From assembly GCA_013396655.1 (NCBI GenBank), contig WBMV01007810.1:62001-126000 (forward strand): a stretch of 64,000 bases of DNA, read 5' to 3'. Below are positions 36,387-48,671 of this stretch, piece by piece. The translations under genes and the position numbers were made by a program. The notes beneath the pieces were generated by a model, which saw nothing but the letters and a program-made list of their open reading frames with translations, ran no database searches and was not told the origin of the DNA. Position 1 is the first letter of the stretch; each line of letters begins with the position of its first letter. Source of the DNA: Campylorhamphus procurvoides (taxonomy: Eukaryota > Chordata > Aves > Passeriformes > Dendrocolaptidae).

Positions 36387-37755
36387 GTGAGTGTGAAACA
36401 TGTGCAGAGTTCAAACACAGTAATTCCAAGCTGTTATGGAAGTCTTTGTTCATCCCTAAGGCTACTTAGAGTCCATGTGAAACGAGATGTGGCTAGCCTT
36501 CTAAGAAATTAAAAAATGGGTGATAGCAAAGAAAGTTGCTGTTCTTTTTGGTTTATACTGCCAATCCGGCCATTCTGACAATAGATTCCCAAACTGTGTG
36601 GCAGAGACCTTGCTTTAAGGGAAAAGATGTTTACTGCATCCTTCATTTGCTTGAGGCCTCTGTCAAAGTGGGTCCAGTCCCTGATACCTCAAGATTTCTT
36701 TGTCTGTACTAACTGTGCCCTTATACAGGAAATGTCATAGGATGACGTGTCTGTTCCAAAAGGCTTTCCCTCCATGTACCAAGAGTAAGGAAGGTCACTT
36801 CATAAATCACTAATAAACCTCACACATGAGCTGGAAGGCAGTAATAAGGAAATTATTGGGGGAAAATTATCAATTGTTCATCTGCCTGTGCAGGTACACA
36901 GGTGTTTCTGTAGAAACATGGGAGGTAAGAAAGAGGATTTGCATTGTATAAACTGCCAAATTTTCCAGTTTTTCCACAGACAGGTCCTTCACAGTTAATT
37001 TTCAAAAGCTTAGCTTCTGTCAAGGAGAGAAGCTCAGCCACTAGCAATCGCTTGGTCAAGTTGTTGCAGTCGGTTGTAAATTACTTCCTAAAAAGCTTGA
37101 TTTAGGTAAAAATGAAAGACAAGTGATTATCCTAGCTGAGGAGAATGATTGAAGCATGAATTTGTGATGATATTTAATTGCAATGTTATTTATTTTATTA
37201 AGACTACCTTTGATCATTATTCATATCCAAATCAAAGCTTGTTGGAATTCAGCTTTTAGTGGCTTTTATTTGAATATTGAAGAATTCATTACTTGACACC
37301 ATACAATTGTTGTTGAAACCCTTTTTGATCACACATGGAAAGGGGCAGTGTTTCACAGGTGCAATTTATTTCATTGTCCCTCCTTAAAAGGTGTTTGTAT
37401 GTAGGAACTTTAGTTGTTCAGAGCTGCCAGCTCCCTCTTCTTTCTCTGATGGCTGTACAGTACTGGAGTTCCTGTTTCTTTCCGGCTTGTGTTAGCATTT
37501 CTTCTGTTCATCTGCCCTGAGAAGAAATTCAACTCATGTTGTTTCTTTTCTCTTTCCTTTCAATTCCTCTGTAGTGACTTAAATACAGAAACCCTTCCTT
37601 AATTGACAGATAAGGCACATTCTCAGTTAGATAAATAATGACCCCTAATAAATACATGACCTTTTTTTAGAAAGGGACAGGGGAGCCGGTGGTGCCCCTG
37701 TGCCCACTTACATGGCCATTGCTCCATTCAGGATTGTATCTGTTTCCCTCATCAG
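36387..37755 (+). other. RABL3: RABL3 intron 4, nothing recognised
   Basis: The intron runs from GTGAGT to CCTCATCAG. It is AT-rich, with no recognisable repeat or coding signal. Confidence 0.85.
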
Positions 37756-37906
37756 TGACTATGACCGTGAACAGTTTGCTGATAACCAGATTCCACTGCT
37801 GGTAATAGGAACTAAGCTGGATCAGATCCCAGAAACTAAGCGGAATGAAGTTTTGACCAGAACAGCTTTCTTGGCTGAGGATTTCAATGCTGAAGAGATA
37901 AATTTG
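37756..37906 (+). CDS. RABL3: RABL3 exon 5 (residues 129-178)
   Basis: The 151-base exon encodes [18 protein letters not shown] then TKLD and on to [12 protein letters not shown] (about 147-150) is the guanine-recognition motif. The donor GTCAGT is less usual, but phase 0 joins perfectly to exon 6. Confidence 0.98.
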
Positions 37907-38563
37907 GTCAGTATCCTTGTCACCAGTGGTGTTTTTCTTTTATATGGGAGCAAGTCCAATTTTTAGTAAGTAAAAATGTTGTGGCAAAAATTGGGCTTCT
38001 GGAGATTTTTTCGATAGTGCCAGAGTTATACATGTTTTGTTTGGCTGTACCCCTTGCTTGATGAAACAGTCATCTTTGTTTCACTACAGGGAGGTGTAGC
38101 AGGTGCTAAATAAGGTCAGTGAAACTTAGAATTGAAGGCTTAAATTTAAATTTTCTTTTTCGTGTTGACAGTTCTGACACAGGCTGTTTTTGAATGAAAC
38201 ATCAAGGTGACTTTATATAGATATATGGGTGTAAAAATAGGCATGTGCTGCGTGAAGGCATGTGTACATACACACACACACACACACGATCTCATGTAGC
38301 CTGTACAAATCATTATCTGACTCAATAGGTGTGGTGGAAGGAAAATGTGGAACATATAGGGAGTTACTTAGAATTTTGCAATTGATTCACAGGACAGAAG
38401 TTGGCCTTTTCTCTCAAGTGATTGTGGAGCGGAAATCAGGAGATACACTGTTTTCTGTAGCTGATGGAGTGTCAGGGGAAAGGGTATATTATTGATTTCC
38501 ATGTATGTGGCTTCCTTGTGTTGATTTCCTTGTGCTTGGCTTGTTGTCATCTCTGTGTTCCAG
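37907..38563 (+). other. RABL3: RABL3 intron 5 with a short CA microsatellite
   Basis: The intron runs from GTCAGT to GTTCCAG. It contains a CA dinucleotide run at 38270-38287 and nothing else recognisable. Confidence 0.85.
38270..38287. repeat. (CA)9 microsatellite
   Basis: There are nine uninterrupted CA units inside RABL3 intron 5. Confidence 0.95.
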
Positions 38564-38635
38564 GATTGCACCAATCCTCGTTACCTGGCTGCAGGTTCAT
38601 CCAATGCTGTGAAACTAAGCAGATTTTTTGATAAG
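38564..38635 (+). CDS. RABL3: RABL3 exon 6 (residues 179-202)
   Basis: The 72-base, phase-0 exon encodes [20 protein letters not shown] then FFDK. Acceptor TTCCAG, donor GTAAAT. Confidence 0.98.
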
Positions 38636-39282
38636 GTAAATTGATTAAATGATGTTTTATCATCCAATGAATCAAACACTCTCTGTGATTTGAACAACAG
38701 TTCGGTAGTCCCTTCACGTTCTACTTTTTGAGATGGGTTAAGCCAGGTGTGGGGAGGCTGAAGATTGGTCTGCTTTTGGATCCCTTCAGAAAAGAGCTGA
38801 TCTCTTTGAAGATTTGATTCTTGATCTGCACAGAGCAATGAAAAAGAACTCACAAGTGTGCAAAGACACTCAGTATATGCTTTTGAAGTAATCTGGTAGG
38901 CCAGAGGGGTTGCAGCATTCTGAGGCAGTAATGTGGGGAGTTACAAGACTCTGTTGATCCTGGTTAAAGCAACCCTTAGGAGTTAAGAAATTTAGCATAT
39001 TATTCTCCCTTTCTGAAAAAGAGAACATCAAGATCCACTGTGAAAATGACAGAAGGAATGCTCTGGTTTAAGCATCCATTCCCTGGACAAAGATAACATA
39101 GCGGAGCTACTGTGTGGTAGTGGAACCTCTACACCTTCAGAGAGTGTGGGAGGAATGACTCTGGTGCAGAAGGAGACACCCAAACTATCACCTCCATTAC
39201 CCCAGAGGGCTGTGAAGTGTTTGTTGGAACCTGAGGTTATGAATGTGCTGTGCAAGCTAAGATCATTCTCTGTTGTTCCCAG
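38636..39282 (+). other. RABL3: RABL3 intron 6, nothing recognised
   Basis: The intron runs from GTAAAT to TTCCCAG and contains no recognisable element. Confidence 0.85.
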
Positions 39283-39321
39283 GTCATAGAGAAGAGATAC
39301 CTCTTAAGAGATGGCAATCAG
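39283..39321 (+). CDS. RABL3: RABL3 exon 7 (residues 203-215, small exon)
   Basis: The 39-base, phase-0 exon encodes VIEKRYLLRDGNQ, between acceptor TTCCCAG and donor GTTTGT. It is short enough to be missed by ORF-based methods. The identification rests on the match to human RABL3 and the preserved frame on both sides. Confidence 0.96.
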
Positions 39322-41916
39322 GTTTGTCATTTTTACTCCTTTGTTGTTTAGTTTCTCCCTATGTAATGTGAACTGCTGACACAATCCTCTTTAAAACATG
39401 GGCTTCATGCGACTTCAGTGATAATCTGTGCTGGTAACTGAGTTCTTATATCTGTAAGAGCACCACTGTTTTGGATAGACAGGAAATGGCTGACTTGTCA
39501 TCTTAAATATTTGTAATGTGATTGGCAGTGCAATACTTACGTATGCTAGCATAATAGAAGTTGCAAGACTGAGGTGAAATGGGCAAATGTGATTTCCTTC
39601 AGCTCAGTCAGCTTCAGGCTGCTTGGTTGGAGGTTTAGGCCAGAAATGCTATCTGCAAGGTCAATGAAAAGGCTTTTTTTTGCACAGCAGGAACTAACAT
39701 TTTGTCTTGTACAGGTAGTTTTCATAAACCCGGTGGAGTCACAAGAAAAATGGCAGTATGATACTGGGTTGTAATTCATTCCTAAATGACTGAATTAAGT
39801 GTTTTCAGCACAGTTGGTGAAGAACTAGCAAAATGACTTCTCATTTGGGCAGGCCACTTCAACTTTCCACGGCCCCCACCTCCCCACAGAGAATAGCAAG
39901 GTTACACTTATCATATCTGTCAGGTACTTGCAAATTACCATGAATAGCATCACTGAAATACAGTCAAATGTATCATTAGAGGTAACCGTGCTGAAAGCCC
40001 CTTAGGGAGAGCAGGGAAAAAATAGTCACAAATTACAAAATGCTTCCTTTCTTTATGTGTTTTTTTAGTGCCTTTTAAAAATAAACTTGCTTTTGCCTCT
40101 TCCAGTTCTACATGACGTACTTTTTCCTCCCCTTTCCCCTCGTCTCCACATTCTGGTGAAAGGAAGTTTCCCTTTCATGGGGATAATAGCTTAATGCAGA
40201 AATCTGCTTGTGTGCTGGTTGTCTTTGATGCATGATGTAAGATTTTTATTTTTATTATTTGATCATATTTAGAGGCTAGCCAAGGATTAACTATATTCCT
40301 TATGGCTGTGTGTGAAAGCTTACAGCCTGCTGGTAACTGTTTTCATCTACTTCACTGACAAGAGCTCAAAAGCTTAAACCAAATCTTAAGTAAGGGACAG
40401 TTATATTTAAAGACAAAAATCCAAATTGGAAATGGAGATTTCAGTGTAACCTTTTAATGTTGCTATTTGAAATTATTGACTTAATGTAACCCTTACCAGT
40501 GTGTTTTTGGGTTTTCTACAATAGGTCACTTCTGTCATTCGTGTTTTGAGGTATTTCTATTATAGACTTCTTCAGGATGAAAAGAATGATAAGTTTCAAA
40601 TTGTTCATAGCTATGTCTTCAATCAGATCTCTGATAAATAATTGTTACTCTTAATTAGCAACTTTGATACAAAAAATGCTGAAGCAGATAACTTTTTGCC
40701 TATGGTCCAGCTACTTTTTAGTTATGATTGCATTTTCCCTTTTTAAATTCCCAAAGCAGTTTTCCTGACAGGAACCTTTGAGCAAAATTTGCCTGATTTT
40801 TGCCTTAGAGATGATTCCTTTTCAGAGATGAATAGAACAATACCTTAATGAATACCTTGTGTATGTGTTTCAGTTTTGGGCCTGAAAATCCCAAGTAAAT
40901 TAATTTGTGGAGTTCTTAGTGGATTTTTATTTTGGCAAAGCTCTTTAGCTTTCTCAGTTTACCAATGAAGTGTGTAACCTGAGCAGGCTGTTTTGGAAAG
41001 TACATTTCCATCCCATACCAGCCATACATGCCCATGTTATCCTGGCACAATTTGTAGTGCTTGGTTGACACCTTCCATTTTAAGACACTGTATTTCCAGT
41101 GAAAGTGTGAAATTGTCTGGGGGGATACGTTCACTGGGTCTGCTCTTTTTGCTTGTGTGTGGTTAGTAGGCTGAAAGTTACTCTGGACCGTAATCAGTTT
41201 TATGATGCCAATAGGACAGATATGCAGTATTAGAAAGCTTTTTTGAGGGGATTCAGGGGTGCATTGGATTGAAAAATCTGTCCAAAACACTATTAAGGCA
41301 AAGAAGCTTCTGATGGTTTTAAGGAGATTTTCTGTGTAAACATCTATTGTCACGGTGTAAGCAGTATCTACAGATTGGCTGCAAAGGCAGGAGTGCTAAT
41401 CCTTCATATTGTTGCAGCCATTTCTATTCTGGCAGTTTTCTTAAAGCTTTTGAGCAGTTGATAAAACTGTACTTTCAACTGCCAGCAAAGTCCCAGGTTT
41501 GAAGGCATAAAGCCTCAACAGCTCTTTAATAGGACTTGATTGTACTGTTTTATACTTGATTTATAGTTTTAAAAATGAATGGAGGAAAAAGTCTTGTATG
41601 CATTTCAATCTGGGGGGAAATACAGACTTTGAAATCTGTAATTAACTAGTTTAGGATTTGCCTGAGAAATTAAGGCTTTCATTGTAACCCTTGCCAAAAA
41701 GCCTTAAGGAACACCACAGAACAAATGAGCCGCACTCAAGTTGTGCACAGTTTAATTAATGGTGCTCCTCTAGCAGCAAGCTGAAGCATTGTAGTCCTGA
41801 CTCTGGAGATGGTGTGGAAGAGGATATTGCAGTTGGCTTGGTAACAGGCACTCAAGTGTGTGCTAGAGGGAGCTCATGCTGAATCTGACATGATAACTTA
41901 TCTTCCCTGTCTCTAG
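39322..41916 (+). other. RABL3: RABL3 intron 7, nothing recognised
   Basis: The intron runs from GTTTGT to CTCTAG. It is AT-rich. A 145-codon minus-strand frame at 40916-41353 has no recognisable domain and is probably accidental. Confidence 0.85.
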
Positions 41917-41982
41917 ATTCCTGGCTTCTCTGAAAGGAAACGGTTTGGAGGAGGAACACTGAAGAGCCTTCATTATGATTGA
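41917..41982 (+). CDS. RABL3: RABL3 exon 8 (residues 216-236 and stop)
   Basis: The 66-base terminal coding exon encodes IPGFSERKRFGGGTLKSLHY then Asp and TGA. There is no C-terminal cysteine motif, so the protein is not expected to be prenylated, as in human RABL3. Confidence 0.98.
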   Translation: MPGFSERKRFGGGTLKSLHYD

Positions 41983-42075
41983 ACACTGAAGAAGTGGAAG
42001 ATGACTTGTCTGAGTTCCTAATGACATTCCCATTTCGACTGGATGCTCAAAGACAATAATGCTTATGTCAAGCAC

Positions 42076-42081
42076 AATAAA
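42076..42081 (+). terminator. RABL3: Candidate RABL3 poly-A signal AATAAA
   Basis: This AATAAA lies 93 bases after the stop codon. A GT-rich stretch (TGTTGTTGG, about 42116-42124) follows at a distance typical of a downstream element. It predicts a short 3' UTR. Later signals, such as ATTAAA near 42690, could give longer forms. Confidence 0.6.
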
Positions 42082-44189
42082 ATGGTATTACAGCTGGTTA
42101 ACCTGCTGAAGCTACTGTTGTTGGAGAAGACTTGGAGAAGGATTTCCAGAAACCTCATCTGAAGCCCAGAGTCTTTCTTAGGATTGCAAGCTATCTGGAT
42201 ATATGGGAACAATTGGGGAAAGTGTGCAGTAGACTGAATGTCTCTCACTGCTGTGGGAAACTTTATCATACACAGCACATATATGTGACATCTTTGTTTT
42301 CACTTTGGAAAACTTACGGACAGTCTTTGCAATGAATTGCATTCCTTTTACCTCTAAAGGAAAGGTGATGCTGAGTGGGCTTCTCATTTACTGTAAAGTG
42401 AACAAAATGTAAGGATGGGTAAGGAGTGGTTTGGAAAATAATAGAATGTCTTCATTAAATGAATAGTGTTGTCTCGTCTGGAACACATTGTTCATCCTAC
42501 TCAAAAGGGAGAAAAGAAAGGCAAGATAGGAAAAAAAGGTTTGAAGCCTTAAAAAAAGAAAATTATTAGCAGAAAACAAGTGTTAATTCTGCTGCTTAAA
42601 TTAAAATTGTTTACTTGGAGAGGACAAAGTGAATCAGGTTCTTCTGTTTATCTTTTCACAGTTGATTGTGGTCTTGTTCTTTATATTAAATTAAAAGGCA
42701 ATGCTTTGAAAACTGGTGAAAAAGATGTGTTTTTATACAATGCTTATTTGGAACAAATGTGGCGTGGTCTTACTTAGCCTGGGGGCTTAGTGCATTCAGA
42801 AAACGTGATATGCAAGAACATCCTCTGATTTAGAATAGATAGAAATTTTGAAGGGATATAAAGCTGTGTAAAAAGCAGCTACCGAGCATGATTAAAAGGA
42901 AAGTTCTGTGGTACAGATGTTTCCTTTACATATTTAGCACTAAGGATGAAGGAGACTTGACCCGGTCTGATCTAAGGTGCAAACTGTTGTCTTCCTAAAT
43001 AGCCCAAGCTTTGCACAGTTTCTCACCTCCCTAGAATTATGTGGAGTGGTAAAAGCCTGATTTTTGGCAGTTTCATCTTTCACCTCTTTCCCTACAGCCA
43101 CCTCTAATGGGTAAGCCTCTGACAAAGGCTAACTAAGAGCTGGAGTTAGATATGAATAGAGATTACTAATAAATGGGGAGAGAAGAAAGTAAAATGCCAG
43201 TGTGAAAGTGACAGGGAGCAGAGTTCTGCAGACTCCAGATTACTTCTGCCTGCAGCTCTTCTAGCAGCTGCTTGGAAATAAATGGAATACTGCCTGTTGC
43301 CACTAATCAGGCACAAAATTGACAGCTAGGTGCACTAGTCAAGCTTATTAAAAATATGGATGCTTTGCTTTTCCTTAGGCCATTTCCAGAAAGTTCTTGG
43401 AGCATTCATAAACGTGAGTGCAGTAAGTTTTTAGATGCCTGTATGAAATAGCTTCTTAGCTTACGTTTAATTTACAACCAGAAAAAAATAAGATACCAAA
43501 ATATTAATAGTAAATAACCCATGTCCAAGCTGTGCAGCTCATGACAGCACCAATGTCTCAGTGATCCTTTGACAATGAAAGCTGGAATTATTTTCTCATG
43601 GTCAGGTGCTGTCTAAGGGTAACTCAATCTGGGCTCTCTCAGGTTCCTAAGGAACTGCAGAGCAGAACAAGCAAGCTAGCACTATTTCTTCCTACCCCTG
43701 TGGCTTCTTTAGGAGAATTGGAAGTGTTGCAGAGTAAGGGAGGCCATTTAGTATAGGATGCTGCATTAAGAAATGGTTGCACAGGTCTTTGATTTGGAGG
43801 CAGGGGCTTTCCAAAGTAGCCCTCTTCAAGTAATCAAAAAGGAACATTGCTCAGTGTGCTGTTTTTGTATTTTAAAACAGGCCTCTAGTACGGATTAAGT
43901 GTCTCATTTGTTTAGATCTCGGCAGGTAACCACAATTGGGTATATTTTTTCCTTTTAAGACAAGATGATGCATATTGGAGTTGTGCATGTTGATATTACA
44001 TTTATTTTTACAGGAAGTCCCATGTCCTTGTCAGAACCAGGAGCGTGTGAGCAGCCACAGTTAGTTACATTGCTTCTTGCACCTTACCTGTGTCAGCTGC
44101 CCAAAAAAGGTTCACCTCCAAGCTTGGGGCTGTGGCACCAGACAACTTCCCTGTATCATGCTTATCATTTAAAGTGTTCTACCTTTCTT

Positions 44190-44530
44190 TTCCCTGTGCA
44201 CACACATCCCCCTCCCAGATGGGCCCTCTGTGGCCCTTCTGTCTGTATTGCCTCTGTCTGCCTCCATTCTCTGTTCCTCCAGCTCCCTTTCTCCCAGTCT
44301 CTATCCCTCTTTCTCTCCCCACTTGCCCCACCTGTCTGATCCCTCAGTATCACCAGGCGTCAAAAAGACTCCTCTTTGTGCTTCCTGCTCTGCCCTCTGG
44401 TTTCCCCTTTCTTCCTGTTTTTTTCTCTGTTTCTCTCTCCTTGTATTTCTCTCTATTTCTCTTGCTGTAGCATTGCTGCCTCTCTGTTTTTCTCCATCTC
44501 TCATGTCTGTCTTTGGTGTCTGTCACAGGC
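44190..44530. repeat. Pyrimidine-rich low-complexity tract on the plus strand
   Basis: This is a long C/T-dominated stretch with repeated CTCTNTTTCTCTCTC-like units, for example around 44285-44315 and 44410-44460. Overlapping long open frames here (up to 146 codons, Ser/Leu/Phe/Pro-rich on plus, Arg/Glu/Lys-rich on minus) are by-products of the composition. Confidence 0.75.
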
Positions 44531-47500
44531 ACACATATTTCATATCAAAACATTGTTACTCAGTCCCTTTAAATTCAGGCTACTCTATCTCTCTGTGTTA
44601 TTTATTACAGAAATATGTCCCAGAGGTACCAGTGAAGGTGGCTCGTGCAGGTACATGTGAGATGTGTTAGACCTCCCCTGCACATGCAGATGAGGTGCAT
44701 AGCAAATAAACAGCGAGCCTCCACTCTTCCCAAGGGACTTGGCAGAGCTTTCTGGTTATCTATGACCATTTTGATGACTGCGGGGGACAGTCAGAAGCAT
44801 GAATATATCCTAAATACAGAAAATGCACTGAATCTGCCCCTCTTGATTTCCATGCAGAAAAGTAGGAAACCCATGTGTACAGTAACCTTAAATTCTTGAG
44901 GAATACATTTTTGTTCTCATAGTAGCAGGGCTGCACGATCCTTGCAGCAATCTTTAGCAAAGGTGCTGATGGCTTTTTAAGGAATTGAAACCTATCCAAT
45001 AATGGGCTTTTGGGTGCAACCTTAATAGAAATTTTCATTATTGATTGTATTTGCAGAGGCAGCTGCAATATGCTCCGTTTGTCACAAATGAGATATGATC
45101 TACTGTGTCATAGCCTGCAGTCAATATCGGTCTGGTATGGTGAAGTCAGGGCTTGAATTCTCATTTCTCAGTGGATAACAAGGTGACAGTTTTCAGTGAT
45201 CGAAAACCTGTTTCTGCTTTTCAGCAAAGGGAGCTTAATCCTATTTCTTTTGTTAGTCAGCTCTTCCTGTTAGAAGTCGTGTTCCTGTCTCTTTTGTTAT
45301 GAGGATGCTGGTTACTTTGATTCCTTTATAGGGCTGGGCAAGTCTGTGACTTAGTGCACTAGTTTCCTTCAACAAAAAGCCATTATCATTATTGATGAAC
45401 CTGTCACTGGCTGGCAAGTTACCAGAACATGCGGAGAGGTAAAGCTTTCCTTAGGGTGTGCTTTGCTGCAGCACTGTGCACCAGGCCCTCAGACACACAC
45501 TGGTTTTGGGGAAAAAAATCACATAGGTATCAGGTGGAAGAGGGGAAGGAGAGTAAAACCAGTCCCAATTTTCTTTAATTTGAAATGTTAGTCAATGGCA
45601 AAGCTCTTCTGCCTAGTGACATGTAGCTAAAAGTACTGTTCTTGGTATTACCCAATTGTGCTACTGCAGGTTTATTCTAACATCTAATCAGTAAATGGGG
45701 AAAACATGTTTCTTTTTGGTACATGAGAACCCAATGAGAAAGTCAAGAAGAGTCTTCATTTCTAATGGTGGATATGTGAGCAGCATGAGGGCTTTCCAGT
45801 TGTGCAAGCAAAGCTGCAATAAACAGTGATTCTCAGGACCTGAGGCTAAAAAGGATCTTGGAATTAGAAGTAGCTCCCTACCAGGGACAGTGATGATGCC
45901 TGGAACAGTTAATGGATAAAAGCAGATTTGTCGGTGTTTGGGATTTTTCAGTGTAGCATTAGTAGCATTCTGAATGACGTGCTTTAGCACAGCTTTGAGG
46001 TAAAGTCCCCCAGCATATTTGTAAGGAAGGTGGTTTAGACGATCAGAGCTGTCTGTGGCAGCAGAGAGGCTGAAATCCACCCTTGGCAGTTCATCTGCTT
46101 AGCCAACCCCTGCTGCAAATACCATTAACTACAGAAATGTGTTTTCTTTTGCCTGCTTTGGCATTATATCAGCAAGATACAGCTTGTTTTGCCCCTTGGG
46201 CTTATCAATGCACAGAAATTCTGGTTTCATACCTCCTGAAATTGCACAGGGAAGTTTAGTCTCAGCGCACCACCACTGACTTCTCTCAAAAAGATGTTGA
46301 ATACAAAACAAGCTCATAAATAAAAACACATTCTCTTTTTTTACTAGATCAACCAAATAAAATCTGGGTTGTGTGGGCAAATGAACTCAAAATTCAGTGA
46401 TACTTTTGACTATGAAGAGCATGAAGTGAAACAGAGGGTGATTAACCTACGCACATTTACGTTCCCTTTGACCTGAAAGTTAATGTTTACAAAGTGGAAA
46501 TGCACTGCTGCCTTTGAGTTAAAGATTTATTAAAGGACAAGGATGCCCAGTAGCTTTGAAGGCTGGGACTCTGTTCGGAGCTTTTATCTTGCTGTCTGAT
46601 GCCATCTGCTCTTCCTGAGGCTTGTTCTGCTGTGGCTTACGTGGGTTTGAGGGCCTGTCCTACCCTTGAATAAAAGGTCAAATGACAAAATTAACTAACT
46701 GTCCAAAATTAGCACCCTCTTTAGCTGATGCACCAGAGTGGTGAAGGAAAGAACAAGGCAATGTGACTAAATTTTCTCCTGACTCCTAAGACTGGTGGTT
46801 CCATCCTGAAGGCAGAAGCATCACAGCAAGGTGAGCAGGTGGCTTCTTCAGCCTCTATTCATGCAGCATCTGCTTTCTGGCAACAAGGAGTGTGTGCTTT
46901 CTGCTGCAGACAACTTTTATGATCTTTCCTGCACAAATAAATGATAATAATTAACCTGTCTGGCATCTCCTGCTGGACAGTCCCAGAAAAATGACAAGAA
47001 CATATTTCATAAGAGCCACTCTACAGAAAAGTGCATGGTATTAAAAAGAGACCTTTTTTGACACTGTTGGCAGTGATAAAAAAGCATAAATATTATTGAA
47101 AGGTTAAAAAAGAGATTAAATCCCCTGGTACTAAGTAGTACTCTCTCAGATAAACAAAGCTGCTCTAGAGAGTTCCTGTCCCATTTGGCAGTGTGTAAAG
47201 GGTTAAAAAACAAAGGAGAAACACAGGCTGGGTAAACTGAGATCACAGAGACAGGAGTGAATGAGGATATTAGTAAATATGTCCATGAATGAATGCATTT
47301 TAGCTGGACAAAGGCAGGCGGGAGGAGAAGTTTAGAAACAAGGTGCATCACTGTGGAAAGCAGAGGGCCATTGCAACAGGAGGCTCACAGCTGCATCAGA
47401 AAGGGTCTGTCCCTCAGTTGCCTCTTAGGTGTGTGGTGCATGGGACAGAAGAGCTTTGCCTCTGGCACTGGACAGGGACTCACTACAAGAAGCAATGGTG

Positions 47501-48173
47501 AGCTGTGATCCAGCAACTGTACTCACTACAGCACACTGGCAGAATGCAGCCTGTGCTGGGAAGTGCTGTGCTAAGCAGTGAGTAGTGTAAGGTGCCTAAA
47601 CTTCTCCTTGATTCTGCTCCTCAGCCTTCATTCACCGCTGAGGTGCTGAATACCAGCTGCTAAATTTTCAAACAAGCCCCTTGGTACTTTCATTCTGCCT
47701 CTGACGTAGATGAGCTCCTTGTGCACCTCCATCAAGATGCCCATGAGAACAGTTCACAAGTAATAAGCTGATGGTATGCAGGTACCATCCAGTTGTATAT
47801 GTATCATCTAGGAAATACAGTTGCATTGCTGTCTTATGATTTTTTGTGTATCTCTTTTGGGTCTTGTTATGTCTTTCGGCTGGAATCTCCTCTGAGTAAA
47901 GGTGAGGTAAAGCCACGCGCTGGATAGATGTCATAAACTCAGAAATACAGCTGAGAAGACACTGAAAGCTTTTCATGCTCATTCTTCCAGGCTTAATTTG
48001 TTGTGTTTATGACTCATGTTTATGCAATAACAATTCATCGTGTTTCTGTGTTTCATATTTATATGATAACGAAGACGGTTGCTAAAATATTAATGAAGTA
48101 CATCTATACTTAATGCTACAGAAGATTTATATTCAAGAGCTACTGCAACGAACTAAAGGGTTGTTCAAGTTAA

Positions 48174-48373
48174 ATCACAGAATCACTGAGGTTGGAACTG
48201 AACCCTGGATATCATCTAGTCTAATCCCTCTCTTCAAGCAGGCTCAGCTGGAGCAGGATGCCCAGGACCATGTCCAGATGGGTTTTGAATATCTTCACAG
48301 TTGGAGAATACACAACCACTCTGTGCAACCTATTCCAGTGTTTGACCACCGCTTAATACTCTCATGTGTGGCC
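48174..48373 (-). mobile_element. CR1 LINE 3' fragment (minus strand)
   Basis: The plus strand reads 'tcacagaatcactgaggttggaac', 'atcatctagtctaatccc', 'gcaggatgcccaggacc', 'gggttttgaatatcttcac' and 'caacctattccagtg'. These are the successive blocks of the reversed CR1 3' end. The 3' terminus is at 48174 and the copy is 5' truncated at about 48373. Confidence 0.88.
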
Positions 48374-48384
48374 AAAAAGGAAAG

Positions 48385-48650
48385 TCCACAGAACTACAGG
48401 CCAGCCAGTATCACCTCCATCCCTGAGAAGGGATGCTTCAAGGCAACTAATCCTGCAAAATATTTTCACACACATGAAGATAATTTGGAGTAATCAGCAT
48501 GGTTTTATGATTTCCTTCTTAAATGGAATGGGCTAGGTCAGAAACACCACAGATGTCCTAAGATTTTTTTTTCTGTATTTCATTTAATTTAGACATCAAT
48601 AAATCAAGCATCCATTCAACAGTGTCTTACTAAATAATGTCTTTCCCTGT
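48385..48650 (+). pseudogene. Degraded CR1 reverse-transcriptase fragment
   Basis: Plus-strand translation, with frame changes, gives NYRPASITSIPEKG (from 48392), SNQHGF (48489-48506) and NLDINKSSIHSTVSY (from 48586). These resemble, in order, the CR1 ORF2 blocks NYRPVSLTS, SQHGF and LDFSKAFDTVSH of the reverse-transcriptase domain. Frameshifts and stop codons show it is dead. It lies in the opposite orientation to the adjacent CR1 3' end. Confidence 0.6.
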
Positions 48651-48651
48651 A

Positions 48652-48671
48652 TGGAATGGAATGGAATGGAA
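48652..48671. repeat. (TGGAA)4 pentamer run
   Basis: There are four tandem TGGAA units, a short microsatellite. Confidence 0.9.

Larger units (their letters stand above)
31564..42081 (+). other. RABL3: RABL3 gene body, exons 2 to 8 and poly-A signal
   Basis: RABL3 is a small Rab-like GTPase of the Ras superfamily. The human protein is known to lack C-terminal prenylation cysteines and to influence RAS-family prenylation through RAP1GDS1. Seven exons with consistent phases encode residues 17-236, and the inferred total of 236 equals the human length. Visible motifs are the second half of the P-loop (VGKSS, Lys19), Thr38 of switch I, WDVGGS (65-70) where the usual switch II glutamine is Ser70, and TKLD (147-150) for guanine recognition. 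The C-terminus ends SLHYD without cysteine. Every exon and phase is intact except exon 1, which is lost in the assembly gap region. GTF2E1 diverges upstream and HGD follows on the same strand. Confidence 0.97.

Noticed and set aside
44090..44670. Overlapping 126- and 146-codon frames, Ser/Leu/Phe/Pro-rich, that could look like membrane proteins
   Set aside because: They result from the pyrimidine-rich tract. Several frames are open at once on both strands.
45688..46080. 130-codon minus-strand frame in the intergenic region
   Set aside because: I looked for a small gene between RABL3 and HGD, but there is no recognisable protein, splice structure or promoter.
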